NCBI RefSeq assembly: GCF_900094565.1
Contig: NZ_FMAF01000009.1
Coordinates: 99,444 to 163,443, forward strand
Source: Martinezella lusitana
GTDB taxonomy: Bacteria > Pseudomonadota > Alphaproteobacteria > Rhizobiales > Rhizobiaceae
Direction: 5' to 3'
Length of the DNA: 64,000 nt
Under the pieces are notes generated by a model. The model searched no databases. It was not told the DNA's origin and saw only the letters and a program-made list of their open reading frames with translations. The translations under genes and the position numbers were made by a program. Shown in pieces: positions 35,919-43,690 of this stretch (positions within the stretch are counted from its first letter, which is position 1; the number at the start of each line of letters is the position of its first letter).

Positions 35919-36977
35919 CTAAGGTATGATCCGATCCGCTCGCAGCCGATCGAACGCATCTGTGAACGAGCTTGTCGTATCCTGATAGTCGAGAAAGCCG
36001 AGCTTGCGGCTGCGGCCCATGTCATTGAACGTCTCGATCTGGCGACCGAGATCCGCATCCGAATGCCAGAAAGAGGCCACGCGCGAGAGCGCGTTCGGCT
36101 GGAGATCGAACTTCTTGACCATCTCGTCCCAGATCGGCCCCGCTCCGCCCATCTGTTCTTCCAGCGGCGTGGGTACTCCCGAGTAAGGCGCAGCTTCGAG
36201 ACCGAAGTAATTCGCGAGGCGCGGCCAAAGCCATTTCCAACGAAACACTTCGCCGTTGACGACATTGAACGCGAGGTTGGCGGCTGACTTCGTCGTCGCT
36301 GCCCATTTGAGATGTTTCGCTAGCAGCCTGGCATCGGTAACGTCCGTTGCCGCCTGCCACTGCTCGGGCGAACCGGGGAAGACGAAAGGCCGGCCGGTTT
36401 CCCGGCAGATGGAGGCGTAGACCGCAAGTGTGGCAGCCATGTTCATCGCGTTTCCGACCGCATAACCGATCAGCGTATGCGGGCGATGAATGGACCAAGT
36501 AAAGCCGTCCCTCGCGGCGGCCGCAAAGATTTCGTCTTCCTGCACATAGTAGAAGTTTTCTCCCGGCAGGCGTTCCTGCTCCTCGCGGAACGGCGTCTCC
36601 GGCTGCGTCTTGGCGTAGGATTCGAAGGGGCCAAGGTAATGTTTCGTGCCCGTCGTCAGGGCAACATGCTCCACCCCTCGCCCCTGCAAGGCATCGAGCA
36701 CATTGCGAACGATCGCACCATTGACCTCGCAATTCTTTGTCTCGGTCTCCTGACGCGACCACGCGGTGATGAAGACATGGCTCGGTCTCGCTTCCGTCAA
36801 CGCCGTACGAACGGAATTGGCATCGACGAGATCGCAGATCAATGTCTTCACGCCTGCGATCGGGCTTCGCGACCGAGACAGGCCCGATACCGTCCAACCG
36901 TCTTCAGCCGGAAGATTTTCGGCGAGATTGCTTCCGGTGATCCCGGTAACGCCGACTATAAGTGCGTGTTTGTTCAT
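35919..36977 (-). CDS. PRISE-type SDR (progesterone 5-beta-reductase/iridoid synthase-like)
   Basis: A 352-residue extended SDR. GVTGITGSNLAE (residues 9-20) binds the nucleotide. TTGTKHYLGPFE and ENFYYVQEDEIF are the signatures of the PRISE family, whose members reduce enones through the catalytic Tyr of NFYY and the Lys of TKHY. PRISE enzymes are better known from plants, with bacterial homologues. Placed 19 bases upstream of the hydroxyquinol dioxygenase, it may reduce or tautomerise a cyclohexenone-like intermediate, which is unusual for an aromatic pathway. Confidence 0.85.
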   Translation of the reverse strand: MNKHALIVGVTGITGSNLAENLPAEDGWTVSGLSRSRSPIAGVKTLICDLVDANSVRTALTEARPSHVFITAWSRQETETKNCEVNGAIVRNVLDALQGRGVEHVALTTGTKHYLGPFESYAKTQPETPFREEQERLPGENFYYVQEDEIFAAAARDGFTWSIHRPHTLIGYAVGNAMNMAATLAVYASICRETGRPFVFPGSPEQWQAATDVTDARLLAKHLKWAATTKSAANLAFNVVNGEVFRWKWLWPRLANYFGLEAAPYSGVPTPLEEQMGGAGPIWDEMVKKFDLQPNALSRVASFWHSDADLGRQIETFNDMGRSRKLGFLDYQDTTSSFTDAFDRLRADRIIP

Positions 36978-36980
36978 GGC

Positions 36981-37964
36981 TCAACCATTCAGCAGCGTGA
37001 TTTTGATGCTCTTCGTCGGATCCTGGCCAAACGAGAAGGCGTTGACAGCATCGGTCAGCGCGAAATCGTGCGTCTGGATCGGCGACAGATCGATGCCCGT
37101 CCGCTCAAGGAAGCGAATGGCGGCCGGCCAGACGCCGGGAGATCCGATGCAGCCACGCACGGTCAGGTTCTTCATCTGTATCTGGCCAATGACGGCAGGC
37201 ACTTTGCGTCCGATGTTGATCCCTACCATCGACATCCGGCCCTCTTCGCGGGCATAGTCGAACGCCGCCGCCAAGGATGCGTCATGGCCGGATGCCTCGA
37301 TCACCAGATCGGCACCATGCCCTCCGGTCAGTTCACGAATTTTCTCGGCGGCATCTCCATCCGAGGGGTCAATGGCCCTATCCGCTCCGAGGCGCTTTGC
37401 CACTTCGCGCCGCGATGCAAGCGGATCGACGACGATGACGCGAGCGCCCATGCCGATCGCTGCTGCGGCCGATACCAGCCCGATCGTACCGCCGCCGGAA
37501 ACGACGACGGTTTCGCTGGCATTCGTGCCCCCCGAGCGCAACACGGCGTAGAAGCCGCAGGTAAAGGGCTCGATCAGCGCGGCCTTCTTGTCATCGACGG
37601 CATCGGGCAGCTTGTGAAGCCATTCCGGATTCACGGCGAAGAATTCGCGATCCGCGCCGCTCATGGAGAAACCGAAATGGTGCAGCCGCTCCGGGGTGCG
37701 CACAACACACTCCCCAACAACGCGGTCGCCCTTCTTGAAGCCGGTCACATTGCGGCCAACCTCGACGATTTCACCACTCCATTCGTGGCCGGGCGTGACC
37801 GGATAGGAGATCGGGATGATGTAGCGTCCGGCCAGCAACTCGTAATCGGAGTGGCAGATGCCGACTGCCTTCGTGTGAACCAGGACCTCGTTGGGCGACA
37901 GGTCAGGCATGCCGATGTCGACGATTACGGGCTTTTCCGGGGCCTCGAAAACCAGAGCTTTCAC
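36981..37964 (-). CDS. zinc-binding alcohol dehydrogenase, structural-zinc lobe missing
   Basis: A 327-residue MDR dehydrogenase. Catalytic zinc ligands Cys37 (GICHSD), His60-Glu61 (GHEW) and Glu132 (IEPFTCG) are present. The four-cysteine structural-zinc loop expected around 85-110 is absent. VSGGGTIGLVSAAAAIGMGA is the NAD(P) motif and VDPLASRREVAKRLGAD the cofactor-specificity strand. The start is GTG at 37964 after GGAGGAAGAC. It lies three bases after the PRISE gene, in the hydroxyquinol operon, and likely oxidises a ring or side-chain alcohol. Confidence 0.88.
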   Translation of the reverse strand: MKALVFEAPEKPVIVDIGMPDLSPNEVLVHTKAVGICHSDYELLAGRYIIPISYPVTPGHEWSGEIVEVGRNVTGFKKGDRVVGECVVRTPERLHHFGFSMSGADREFFAVNPEWLHKLPDAVDDKKAALIEPFTCGFYAVLRSGGTNASETVVVSGGGTIGLVSAAAAIGMGARVIVVDPLASRREVAKRLGADRAIDPSDGDAAEKIRELTGGHGADLVIEASGHDASLAAAFDYAREEGRMSMVGINIGRKVPAVIGQIQMKNLTVRGCIGSPGVWPAAIRFLERTGIDLSPIQTHDFALTDAVNAFSFGQDPTKSIKITLLNG

Positions 37965-37974
37965 GTCTTCCTCC

Positions 37975-38988
37975 TCAGACCTGTACCAGGGCGCCGCTCT
38001 GCGCAGACCGCACGATGGCTTCCAGCAGCGCAATATTGTTGATCATATCCTCGCCAGTGATCGGATAGTCGGCCTCGCCGCGAATAGCGCGGGCAAAGGC
38101 TCTAAGGTTGTCCCGAACCGGTTCGGCGGGCGACACCTCGCGGACAGTGATCGGCTGGTTCTTCCAGCCTTCGGTCACGACCCAGCCGTCGGGCGCTTCA
38201 ACATGTGCCTTGTCGCGCACTTCGATCCATCCATCCGTACCGAAGACGGCGAAACGGGAGACGAAGGGCGTTGCGAGGGTTGCCGAGACGTAGGCCGTGC
38301 CTCCGCCGGCAAAGCGGATGTGCGCGCTCATCGTGTCGCCCTGCGGAATGCTCGAAGCAAGGTTCTCGCAAACAACGCGGACATCGGTAGCGCGGCCCAT
38401 CAGCTTCACGGCAAGGTCCGTCAGATGAATCCCGGTCGCCGTCATGCCGCCGGCCGGGGCCTGTTCGGCCTTCAGCCGCCAGTTCGACGGGTCGAGGCCG
38501 AGAAACTTGTCGTGGCTGAAATTCGCTTCGATCTGCAGCAGCCGACCCAGTTTTCCGAGCTTGGCCGCCGCCAGGATTTCGGCGATCGGAGGTTCGAAAC
38601 GACGCTCGTGGCCCATGCCAAGCACAAGACCAGCCTTTCGGCACAAAGCGACGGACGCTTCCGCTCCGGCTCTGCTGAGGTCGAGCGGCTTCTCGCAGAA
38701 AACGTGTTTCCCCGCCGCGACAACGCGCGCGATCTGCTCCCGGTGTAGCGAATGCGGCGTGGCAAGCACGACCGCCTCGATCGTCGGATCATTCAACGCT
38801 TCAGCCATATCCGGCGAATATTGCAGACCCATCTGGCCGGCGAATGCAGCCGCATCAGGGTTCGGATCGACACCGCGTACGAAATGCATCCGCGCGCCGC
38901 CGGCATTGACGATGCTCGCCATCTTTCGGCCCCACCAGCCGAGACCGACCAGGGCGGCGGTGACCGGGTTTTCCTCGATCATGGTCAT
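37975..38988 (-). CDS. Gfo/Idh/MocA-family oxidoreductase
   Basis: A 337-residue enzyme. The Rossmann motif GLGWWGRKMASIV lies near the N-terminus, and HVFCEKPLDLSRA is the family's EKP signature with catalytic Lys. The C-terminal alpha/beta domain carries GGGMTATGIHLTDLAVKLMG-like active-site helices (DLAV, with His). The start at 38988 overlaps the YciI-like stop by four bases. The family oxidises sugars and cyclitols such as myo-inositol, which fits a polyol being converted to a ring ketone before hydroxyquinol. It is ten bases upstream of the GTG-initiated dehydrogenase. Confidence 0.9.
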   Translation of the reverse strand: MTMIEENPVTAALVGLGWWGRKMASIVNAGGARMHFVRGVDPNPDAAAFAGQMGLQYSPDMAEALNDPTIEAVVLATPHSLHREQIARVVAAGKHVFCEKPLDLSRAGAEASVALCRKAGLVLGMGHERRFEPPIAEILAAAKLGKLGRLLQIEANFSHDKFLGLDPSNWRLKAEQAPAGGMTATGIHLTDLAVKLMGRATDVRVVCENLASSIPQGDTMSAHIRFAGGGTAYVSATLATPFVSRFAVFGTDGWIEVRDKAHVEAPDGWVVTEGWKNQPITVREVSPAEPVRDNLRAFARAIRGEADYPITGEDMINNIALLEAIVRSAQSGALVQV

Positions 38989-39269
38989 CGATTGTCCACC
39001 CGCTTGTTGAATGGATGGATGTTGACGGCCTTCCACACACCCGCTTTGGTGAAAGGATCAGCCTTGTTGAATGCGACGATCTCTTCCTTGGTGTCGGCCT
39101 CGAAAACGAAGAGAGAGCCGATCATGGTTTCGTTGTCGTCCGCCAGAAGTGGACCGGAGATCACCGTCTTGGTCTTGCCGGTGGAAAGATAGGCCTTGTG
39201 GGCATCGTAGTTGGCGAGCCGCTTCTCGACGGCGCCCTCATGGTCGAGGCAATGAACAGCGTAATACAT
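38985..39269 (-). CDS. YciI-family protein (second copy)
   Basis: A 94-residue YciI protein. YYAVHCLDHEGAVEKRLAN begins the first strand and helix, HKAYLSTGKTKTVISGPLLADDN holds the conserved His, and DPFTKAGVWKAVNIHPF is the C-terminal motif. It differs clearly from the copy at 33460, so this is not a recent duplication. It overlaps the Gfo/Idh/MocA gene by four bases, so the two products may work on the same substrate. A role on a hydroxyquinol-like or dienelactone-like compound is a guess based on TftG. Confidence 0.85.
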   Translation of the reverse strand: MYYAVHCLDHEGAVEKRLANYDAHKAYLSTGKTKTVISGPLLADDNETMIGSLFVFEADTKEEIVAFNKADPFTKAGVWKAVNIHPFNKRVDNR

Positions 39270-39287
39270 GTAAAATTCCTTTCGAAT

Positions 39288-40055
39288 TTAAGCGATGGAA
39301 TAGCCACCGTCGACCATCAGCAATTGGCCGGTGATGCCGCTCGCCGCATCGGAGAGCAGGAAGGCGACGGTGGAAGCAATTTCCTCGGGTTTGATCAGGC
39401 GATTGATTGGCGTGTCGTCCAACCATTTCTGCATGACGGCAGGTTGGGCGCGGCCGACTTCCGCCAGCATGACGGTATCCGTGTAACCGGGGCCGACGGC
39501 ATTGACGCGCACACCCGACCTTGCCCATTCGGCCGCCAGAACACGGCACATATGGGCGACGCCGGCCTTCGAGACGTCGTAGCCGACATGGAGCTCCGGC
39601 CGAACAGCTTTGACGCCGGCGATCGACGCCGTCATCACGATGGCCCCTCGCCCCGCCTCGATCATGGATCTTCCGAACGCCTGCACGGTCCAGAAGACTC
39701 CGTCGAGATTGACGGACATGACGGTGCGCCAGTCGGCCTCGCTGTGGTCTAGCGCCGTGCGCTCATAGGACATGCCGGCATTGGCGAAGAGGCCGTCGAG
39801 GGGACCGAAGCGCTCGGCAACCTTTGCTGCCGCGGCCTCGACCGATGCCTTATCGGTAACGTTGAAGATGACGGCTTCCGCCGTTCCCCCCGCCGCACGA
39901 ATGTCATCACGGGTCTTCTCCACCGAAGTATCGCGATCGGCAGCAACGATCGTTGCGCCGAGTGAGGCTAGGTACCGGCAGGTTGCGCTGCCGATGCCGC
40001 CGCCCGCGCCTGAGACCAGAAAGCTTCGTCCGCCGAGATCCATCGGATTCGTCAT
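39288..40055 (-). CDS. SDR-family oxidoreductase
   Basis: A 255-residue classical SDR: SGAGGGIG near residues 15-22, ANAGMSYERT, TASIAGVK with the catalytic Ser, YDVSK for Tyr-Lys and VDGGYSIA at the end. It is two bases downstream of a butanediol-dehydrogenase-like gene and 18 bases upstream of the YciI-like gene. One of two SDRs in the hydroxyquinol operon, likely for stepwise oxidation of ring hydroxyls. Confidence 0.9.
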   Translation of the reverse strand: MTNPMDLGGRSFLVSGAGGGIGSATCRYLASLGATIVAADRDTSVEKTRDDIRAAGGTAEAVIFNVTDKASVEAAAAKVAERFGPLDGLFANAGMSYERTALDHSEADWRTVMSVNLDGVFWTVQAFGRSMIEAGRGAIVMTASIAGVKAVRPELHVGYDVSKAGVAHMCRVLAAEWARSGVRVNAVGPGYTDTVMLAEVGRAQPAVMQKWLDDTPINRLIKPEEIASTVAFLLSDAASGITGQLLMVDGGYSIA

Positions 40056-40057
40056 GA

Positions 40058-41131
40058 TCAGGCCTTCATATCGACGAGAATCTTCATGTGGGTGGCCTTG
40101 GGATCGAGCAGCGCTTCGAAGCCTTTTTCGACCACGTCTTCCGGCGCGATTTGCGCAGTGACCACTTTTTCAACCGGGAAGATGCCGGCGCCGATCATCG
40201 AGGCAATGCGGGGCCAGATCTGAACGGGGTAGCACCACGTTGCCTCGACGGTGATATCCTTCAGTGCCCAGAGCATCGCATCGACCGAGGCCGGCCGCAC
40301 ATGCAGGCCGACCTGCACGACGGTGCCACGGCGGCGCACGGCCTTGGCGCAAAGATTGAGCGATGCCTCGGCGCCGACGCATTCCAGCGCGACGTCGACC
40401 CCCACACCCTCCTCCGTCTGATCGCGGAACAACTGGTCCGTATTCGTTTCGCGCGGGTCGAAGACGATCGCTTCCGGAACGAGCTGTTGCGCCAGAGCGC
40501 GACGGTTCGGGTTGAGCTCCGAGACAAAGATCTTCGTCGCGCCGGCCGCCTTGGCGGCCAACAGGACAAGCGCGCCGATCGGGCCGACGCCGGAGACCAG
40601 GACGCTGCTGCCGCTCGTCACCCCGCCCCGATCGACGCCGTATAGCGCGACGGCGGCCGGCTCGATCATGGCTGCCTGGACGTCCGAGACCGAGTCCGGC
40701 ACGGGAATGGCGTTGTAGCCATTGATGACGGCGCGTTCCCCCATGCCGCCCCAATCCCAGGACAAACCGACGACCGCCATGTTTTCGCTGAGATGGAAGA
40801 GGCCGCGGCGGCCGTAGTAATCGTCGCGCGGCGAGATGAGCGGCTGGATGGAAACGCGCGAGCCCGGGGAGACGTGCGTGACTTTCTTGCCCACTTCCAA
40901 GACCCTGGCGGAAAATTCATGGCCGAGGATCTGCGGCAAAGTCGCGCCGGAATAGCGGTTGGGGGTGGCGGGCGTCACGATCGGTCCCGCGATGTATTCG
41001 TGCAAGTCAGTTCCGCAAATGCCGCAGACCAATGGCTCGATCAGCACCATGTCGTCGCCCAGCGGACCGCTTGGCGCGGGTACCTCTTCGACACGGATGT
41101 CTTTCTTGGAATAATATCGTACAGCTTTCAT
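40058..41131 (-). CDS. zinc-type dehydrogenase, butanediol/sorbitol dehydrogenase-like, no structural zinc
   Basis: A 357-residue MDR protein resembling 2,3-butanediol dehydrogenases. Catalytic-site residues Cys39 (CGICGTD), His71-Glu72 (GHEF) and Glu of IEPAAVALYG are present. In place of the usual four structural cysteines, residues 97-118 (PLISPRDDYYGRRGLFHLSE) contain none. SGVGPIGALVLLAAKAAGA binds NAD(P). MKAV at 41131 is the family start; in-frame ATGs at 41137 and 41146 are possible. Polyol or acyloin substrate likely. Confidence 0.88.
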   Translation of the reverse strand: MKAVRYYSKKDIRVEEVPAPSGPLGDDMVLIEPLVCGICGTDLHEYIAGPIVTPATPNRYSGATLPQILGHEFSARVLEVGKKVTHVSPGSRVSIQPLISPRDDYYGRRGLFHLSENMAVVGLSWDWGGMGERAVINGYNAIPVPDSVSDVQAAMIEPAAVALYGVDRGGVTSGSSVLVSGVGPIGALVLLAAKAAGATKIFVSELNPNRRALAQQLVPEAIVFDPRETNTDQLFRDQTEEGVGVDVALECVGAEASLNLCAKAVRRRGTVVQVGLHVRPASVDAMLWALKDITVEATWCYPVQIWPRIASMIGAGIFPVEKVVTAQIAPEDVVEKGFEALLDPKATHMKILVDMKA

Positions 41132-41148
41132 TGTCATGCCTTTCATGA

Positions 41149-41316
41149 TTACTGTGCTGTGTAGCCACCGCCGCAGACCATGCTGTTGCGCGTCCCTAAA
41201 CAGGTCTCGCCGGAAGCACGGATAAGGACGAAATAATGATCCTGGCCCATATACGGAGCGGCATCTTCCTCGCCGAAGCCGGTGATGATTGGGACCCTGT
41301 TGCTCAGCGGCCTCAT
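41149..41316 (-). CDS. unknown 55-aa protein inside the catabolic operon
   Basis: A 55-codon ORF, MRPLSNRVPIITGFGEEDAA...GGGYTAQ, with a GAGGAGGACGTC ribosome site before ATG 41316 and TAA at 41149. It fills the 195-base gap between the SDR stop (41327) and the dehydrogenase start almost exactly. It has two cysteines and a glycine-rich tail (VCGGGYTAQ), no membrane segment and no recognised family. The strong initiation signal and tight packing argue that it is translated. It could be a small subunit, a chaperone or a regulatory peptide for the neighbouring enzymes. Confidence 0.6.
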   Translation of the reverse strand: MRPLSNRVPIITGFGEEDAAPYMGQDHYFVLIRASGETCLGTRNSMVCGGGYTAQ

Positions 41317-41326
41317 GACGTCCTCC

Positions 41327-42115
41327 TCAGATCAGCACCATGCCGCCATCGACCATAACGGTCTGGCCGGTGACATAGTCCGACGCATCGGATGCCAGGA
41401 ACGTGGTGACGCCCGCAATGTCCTTCGGTAACGAGACACGGCCGAGCAGGATTGATTGCGAGAACTCGTTGATCGCCTGTTCCGGCTTTTCTGTCAGCCC
41501 TCGCTCCAGGAATTCCCGGTCAAGTTGCTCCCAAAGTTCCGTCTTCACGACGCCTGGCCCGAAGCAGTTGACGGTGATCTTGTGCTCGGCGAGTGCACGG
41601 GCGGCTGCCTGGGTGATCGCAACGACAGCGAACTTGGAGGCGCAATAATGCGCAAACAATGGATAACCCTGTTTGCCTGCCACCGAGGCGGTATTGATGA
41701 TCTTGCCGCCATGGCCCTGCGCGATCATTTGCTTTGCAGCCTCCTGGGTTCCGATCAGAACGCCAAGGCCGTTGACCTTCATAATCCGGTCGAAATCCTC
41801 TTCCGTGACCTTGAGAAATGGGCAGGTCTGGCTGATGCCGGCATTGTTGAACATGACGTCCAGCCGGCCGAAGCGAGATACTGTCTGGTCGATCAGGGCT
41901 TTGACGCTCGCACGGCTGGAAACGTCGACGGCAACGGCGATCGCGTTGTTACCGCCGGCGGAAATTTTCGAAGCCGTCTGCCGCGCGGCGTCGGCATTCA
42001 GGTCGGCGATGACGACATGTGCGCCTTTTTCGGCAAGGTCCGCGGCAATGCCAGCACCGATGCCGCGTGCTGCTCCGGTAACAATGACAACCTTGTTGTT
42101 GACCAACCCACTCAT
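41327..42115 (-). CDS. SDR-family oxidoreductase, acetoin/butanediol dehydrogenase-like
   Basis: A 262-residue classical SDR. TGAARGIGAGIA near residues 13-24 binds NAD(H), and FNNAGISQTCPFLKVTEEDFDRIMKVN follows the BudC/acetoin reductase pattern in broken segments. TASVAGKQGYP gives the catalytic Ser, YCASK the Tyr-Lys, and VDGGMVLI the C-terminus. The start at 42115 follows AAGAGA. It is the first clear enzyme gene of the operon running to the maleylacetate reductase. Confidence 0.9.
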   Translation of the reverse strand: MSGLVNNKVVIVTGAARGIGAGIAADLAEKGAHVVIADLNADAARQTASKISAGGNNAIAVAVDVSSRASVKALIDQTVSRFGRLDVMFNNAGISQTCPFLKVTEEDFDRIMKVNGLGVLIGTQEAAKQMIAQGHGGKIINTASVAGKQGYPLFAHYCASKFAVVAITQAAARALAEHKITVNCFGPGVVKTELWEQLDREFLERGLTEKPEQAINEFSQSILLGRVSLPKDIAGVTTFLASDASDYVTGQTVMVDGGMVLI

Positions 42116-42126
42116 GGCATTTTCTC

Positions 42127-42339
42127 TTATTGACCGAGCGTTACGCGGGCATGCGGCCCCGCGGCCACGCCCGGTGACGCAGGAAGATTGATCCCAGCGA
42201 CGCGGCACGAGCGGCGCAATTCATTCGGTAGATGACGAGGAGTTACTGGTGTCAGCGGCGCTGCGGACGCAGCAGTCGAATGCTCTCCGAGCGACAACTG
42301 CGCCAAAGGGTTGATGCCGCTGATCGCCTTACATCTCAT
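42127..42339 (-). CDS. small hypothetical ORF (70 aa) leading the operon
   Basis: A 70-codon ORF, MRCKAISGINPLAQ onwards, with a GGAGGAATTGAG site before ATG 42339. It ends 11 bases before the next SDR start. The sequence is rich in Ala, Pro, Ser and Arg with no domain, signal or helix-forming pattern. A strong Shine-Dalgarno without protein-like content suggests a leader whose translation could control the operon, or the relic of a lost gene. Real protein status is doubtful. Confidence 0.35.
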   Translation of the reverse strand: MRCKAISGINPLAQLSLGEHSTAASAAPLTPVTPRHLPNELRRSCRVAGINLPASPGVAAGPHARVTLGQ

Positions 42340-42695
42340 CTCAATTCCTCCTCCGGTGAAATGATTAAACCGCTGGCAACAAAGTATCGCTTGCGGAGAC
42401 ACTTCGCACCCGCAGCATTTATATTTTGTTGACGGCTTTTATTCCTCCCACAGGAACCGCCGTGCGATCCGAAAACAAAGCTAGAGGATGAACATGTGCT
42501 TCGACAAACCTTTAATTATCCGAAATGGATATTTTCGGTGAAGCAATCGATCTGATTCAGACGCTAAGATTTCTGCCGGGAGGAAGCGGCACTTGCGCTG
42601 AACGTGGAAATTATTTCAGTTGATGCGCTCCTCCATGAAAAAGCGGCATTGAATATTTCTGGCCAGCGATCGCCGCCAGGGAAGGAAGGTTGTGC
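42340..42695. promoter_or_regulatory. divergent regulatory region
   Basis: About 356 bases separate the minus-strand catabolic operon from the plus-strand dehydrogenase-regulator pair. The stretch is richer in A and T than its surroundings. It contains the operator-like element at 42514-42532 almost in the middle, 175 bases from one ATG and 164 from the other. No gene is supported inside it. Confidence 0.6.
42514..42532 (-). promoter_or_regulatory. putative operator, variant copy of the shared motif
   Basis: AATTATCCGAAATGGATAT shares AATTATCC and TGGA at the same spacing with the two identical copies at 33855 and 55292. Here it forms a better palindrome, ATATCC-n-GGATAAT on the minus strand. 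It lies between divergent promoters, where one protein could control both sides. Confidence 0.6.
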
Positions 42696-43622
42696 ATGAC
42701 TGAGACGTTGAGAGTGGGCTGGGCGGGGATCGGAAAGATGGGCGCCCCGATGAGCAGGCGCGTCCTTGAAAACGGATATCCTCTGTACGTCTACGAGCCT
42801 CTTCCCGAAAACCGTGCTTCCGTCGTCGCCCAGGGCGCGAATGTGGCGCATTCGCTTGAAGATCTCGCCGAGGCGTCGGACGTGATGATGCTCACCATCC
42901 CAAACGATGCCGTTCTTCGCCAACTGACATTGGCGCCATCCGCCCTCGTCGATCTGCTGAAGCCCGGCCAAATTCTGGTCGAGATGAGCACCGTTTCCCC
43001 GGAAATCTCGGCCGAAATCGCCGAGGCTCTCGGGCGCAAAGGCGTGGCCTATTTGCGCGCGCCCGTCTCGGGAAGCACGATCACCGCATCTTCCGGCATG
43101 CTTTCCGTCATGGTCTCCGGGCCGGAGGAGGCCTATCGCAAGATCGAGCCCATCCTTGCGAGTTTCTCGTCCAAGCGATTCTATCTCGGCGATGGCGAGG
43201 AAGCGCGCTATCTCAAGCTGGTGCTGAATGCGCTGGTGGGGGCGACGGCTGCCCTGCTCGGAGAAGCGCTGACACTCGGATTGAAGGGAAACCTCTCGGT
43301 CGAGACCATGCTCAACGTCATCTGCGAAAGCGCGGTGGCCTCGCCGCTGATTGCCTACAAGCGCGATCTCCTGGTCAGCCGCAATTTCGATCCGGCATTC
43401 TCCGTCTCGCAGATGATGAAGGATTTCGATCTTATTCTTGGCGCGGCGAAATCCGATCATGTGCCGATGTATCTCGCTTCCATGATCCGGCAGCAATACG
43501 AGGCAGCGTTCGCCGACGGGCTTGCCGAGAAAGACTTCTTCGTTCTTTTCGAACAGTACGAACGGCTGGCGGGGATGACCCGGGACAAGACCGCCGCATC
43601 AGAGACGCTAAAAGCCATTTGA
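42696..43622 (+). CDS. 3-hydroxyisobutyrate dehydrogenase-family NAD(P) oxidoreductase
   Basis: A 308-residue beta-hydroxyacid dehydrogenase. GWAGIGKMGAPMSRRVLENG (residues 8-27) is the Rossmann motif, RAPVSGSTITASSGML the substrate-binding DXXGG-type region, and LKLVLNALVG holds the catalytic lysine region (K in YLKLVLN). The C-terminal all-helical domain ends FFVLFEQYERLAGM. The start at 42696 follows GGAAGG. It is 68 bases upstream of the winged-helix/solute-binding fusion gene and likely co-transcribed. It may process a hydroxy acid or aldehyde acid of the neighbouring pathway. Confidence 0.9.
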   Translation: MTETLRVGWAGIGKMGAPMSRRVLENGYPLYVYEPLPENRASVVAQGANVAHSLEDLAEASDVMMLTIPNDAVLRQLTLAPSALVDLLKPGQILVEMSTVSPEISAEIAEALGRKGVAYLRAPVSGSTITASSGMLSVMVSGPEEAYRKIEPILASFSSKRFYLGDGEEARYLKLVLNALVGATAALLGEALTLGLKGNLSVETMLNVICESAVASPLIAYKRDLLVSRNFDPAFSVSQMMKDFDLILGAAKSDHVPMYLASMIRQQYEAAFADGLAEKDFFVLFEQYERLAGMTRDKTAASETLKAI

Positions 43623-43690
43623 GCGGGCTGGCGAAAGGAAAATTTGCCAGCTAGTCTGATCGTCTTTAGCGCGACGGTTGGGAGGCCGAC

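Noticed and set aside
36477..38042. 521-codon plus-strand open frame
   Set aside because: It runs antisense through the PRISE and alcohol dehydrogenase genes, which have clear motifs. Long antisense frames are expected in high-GC DNA.
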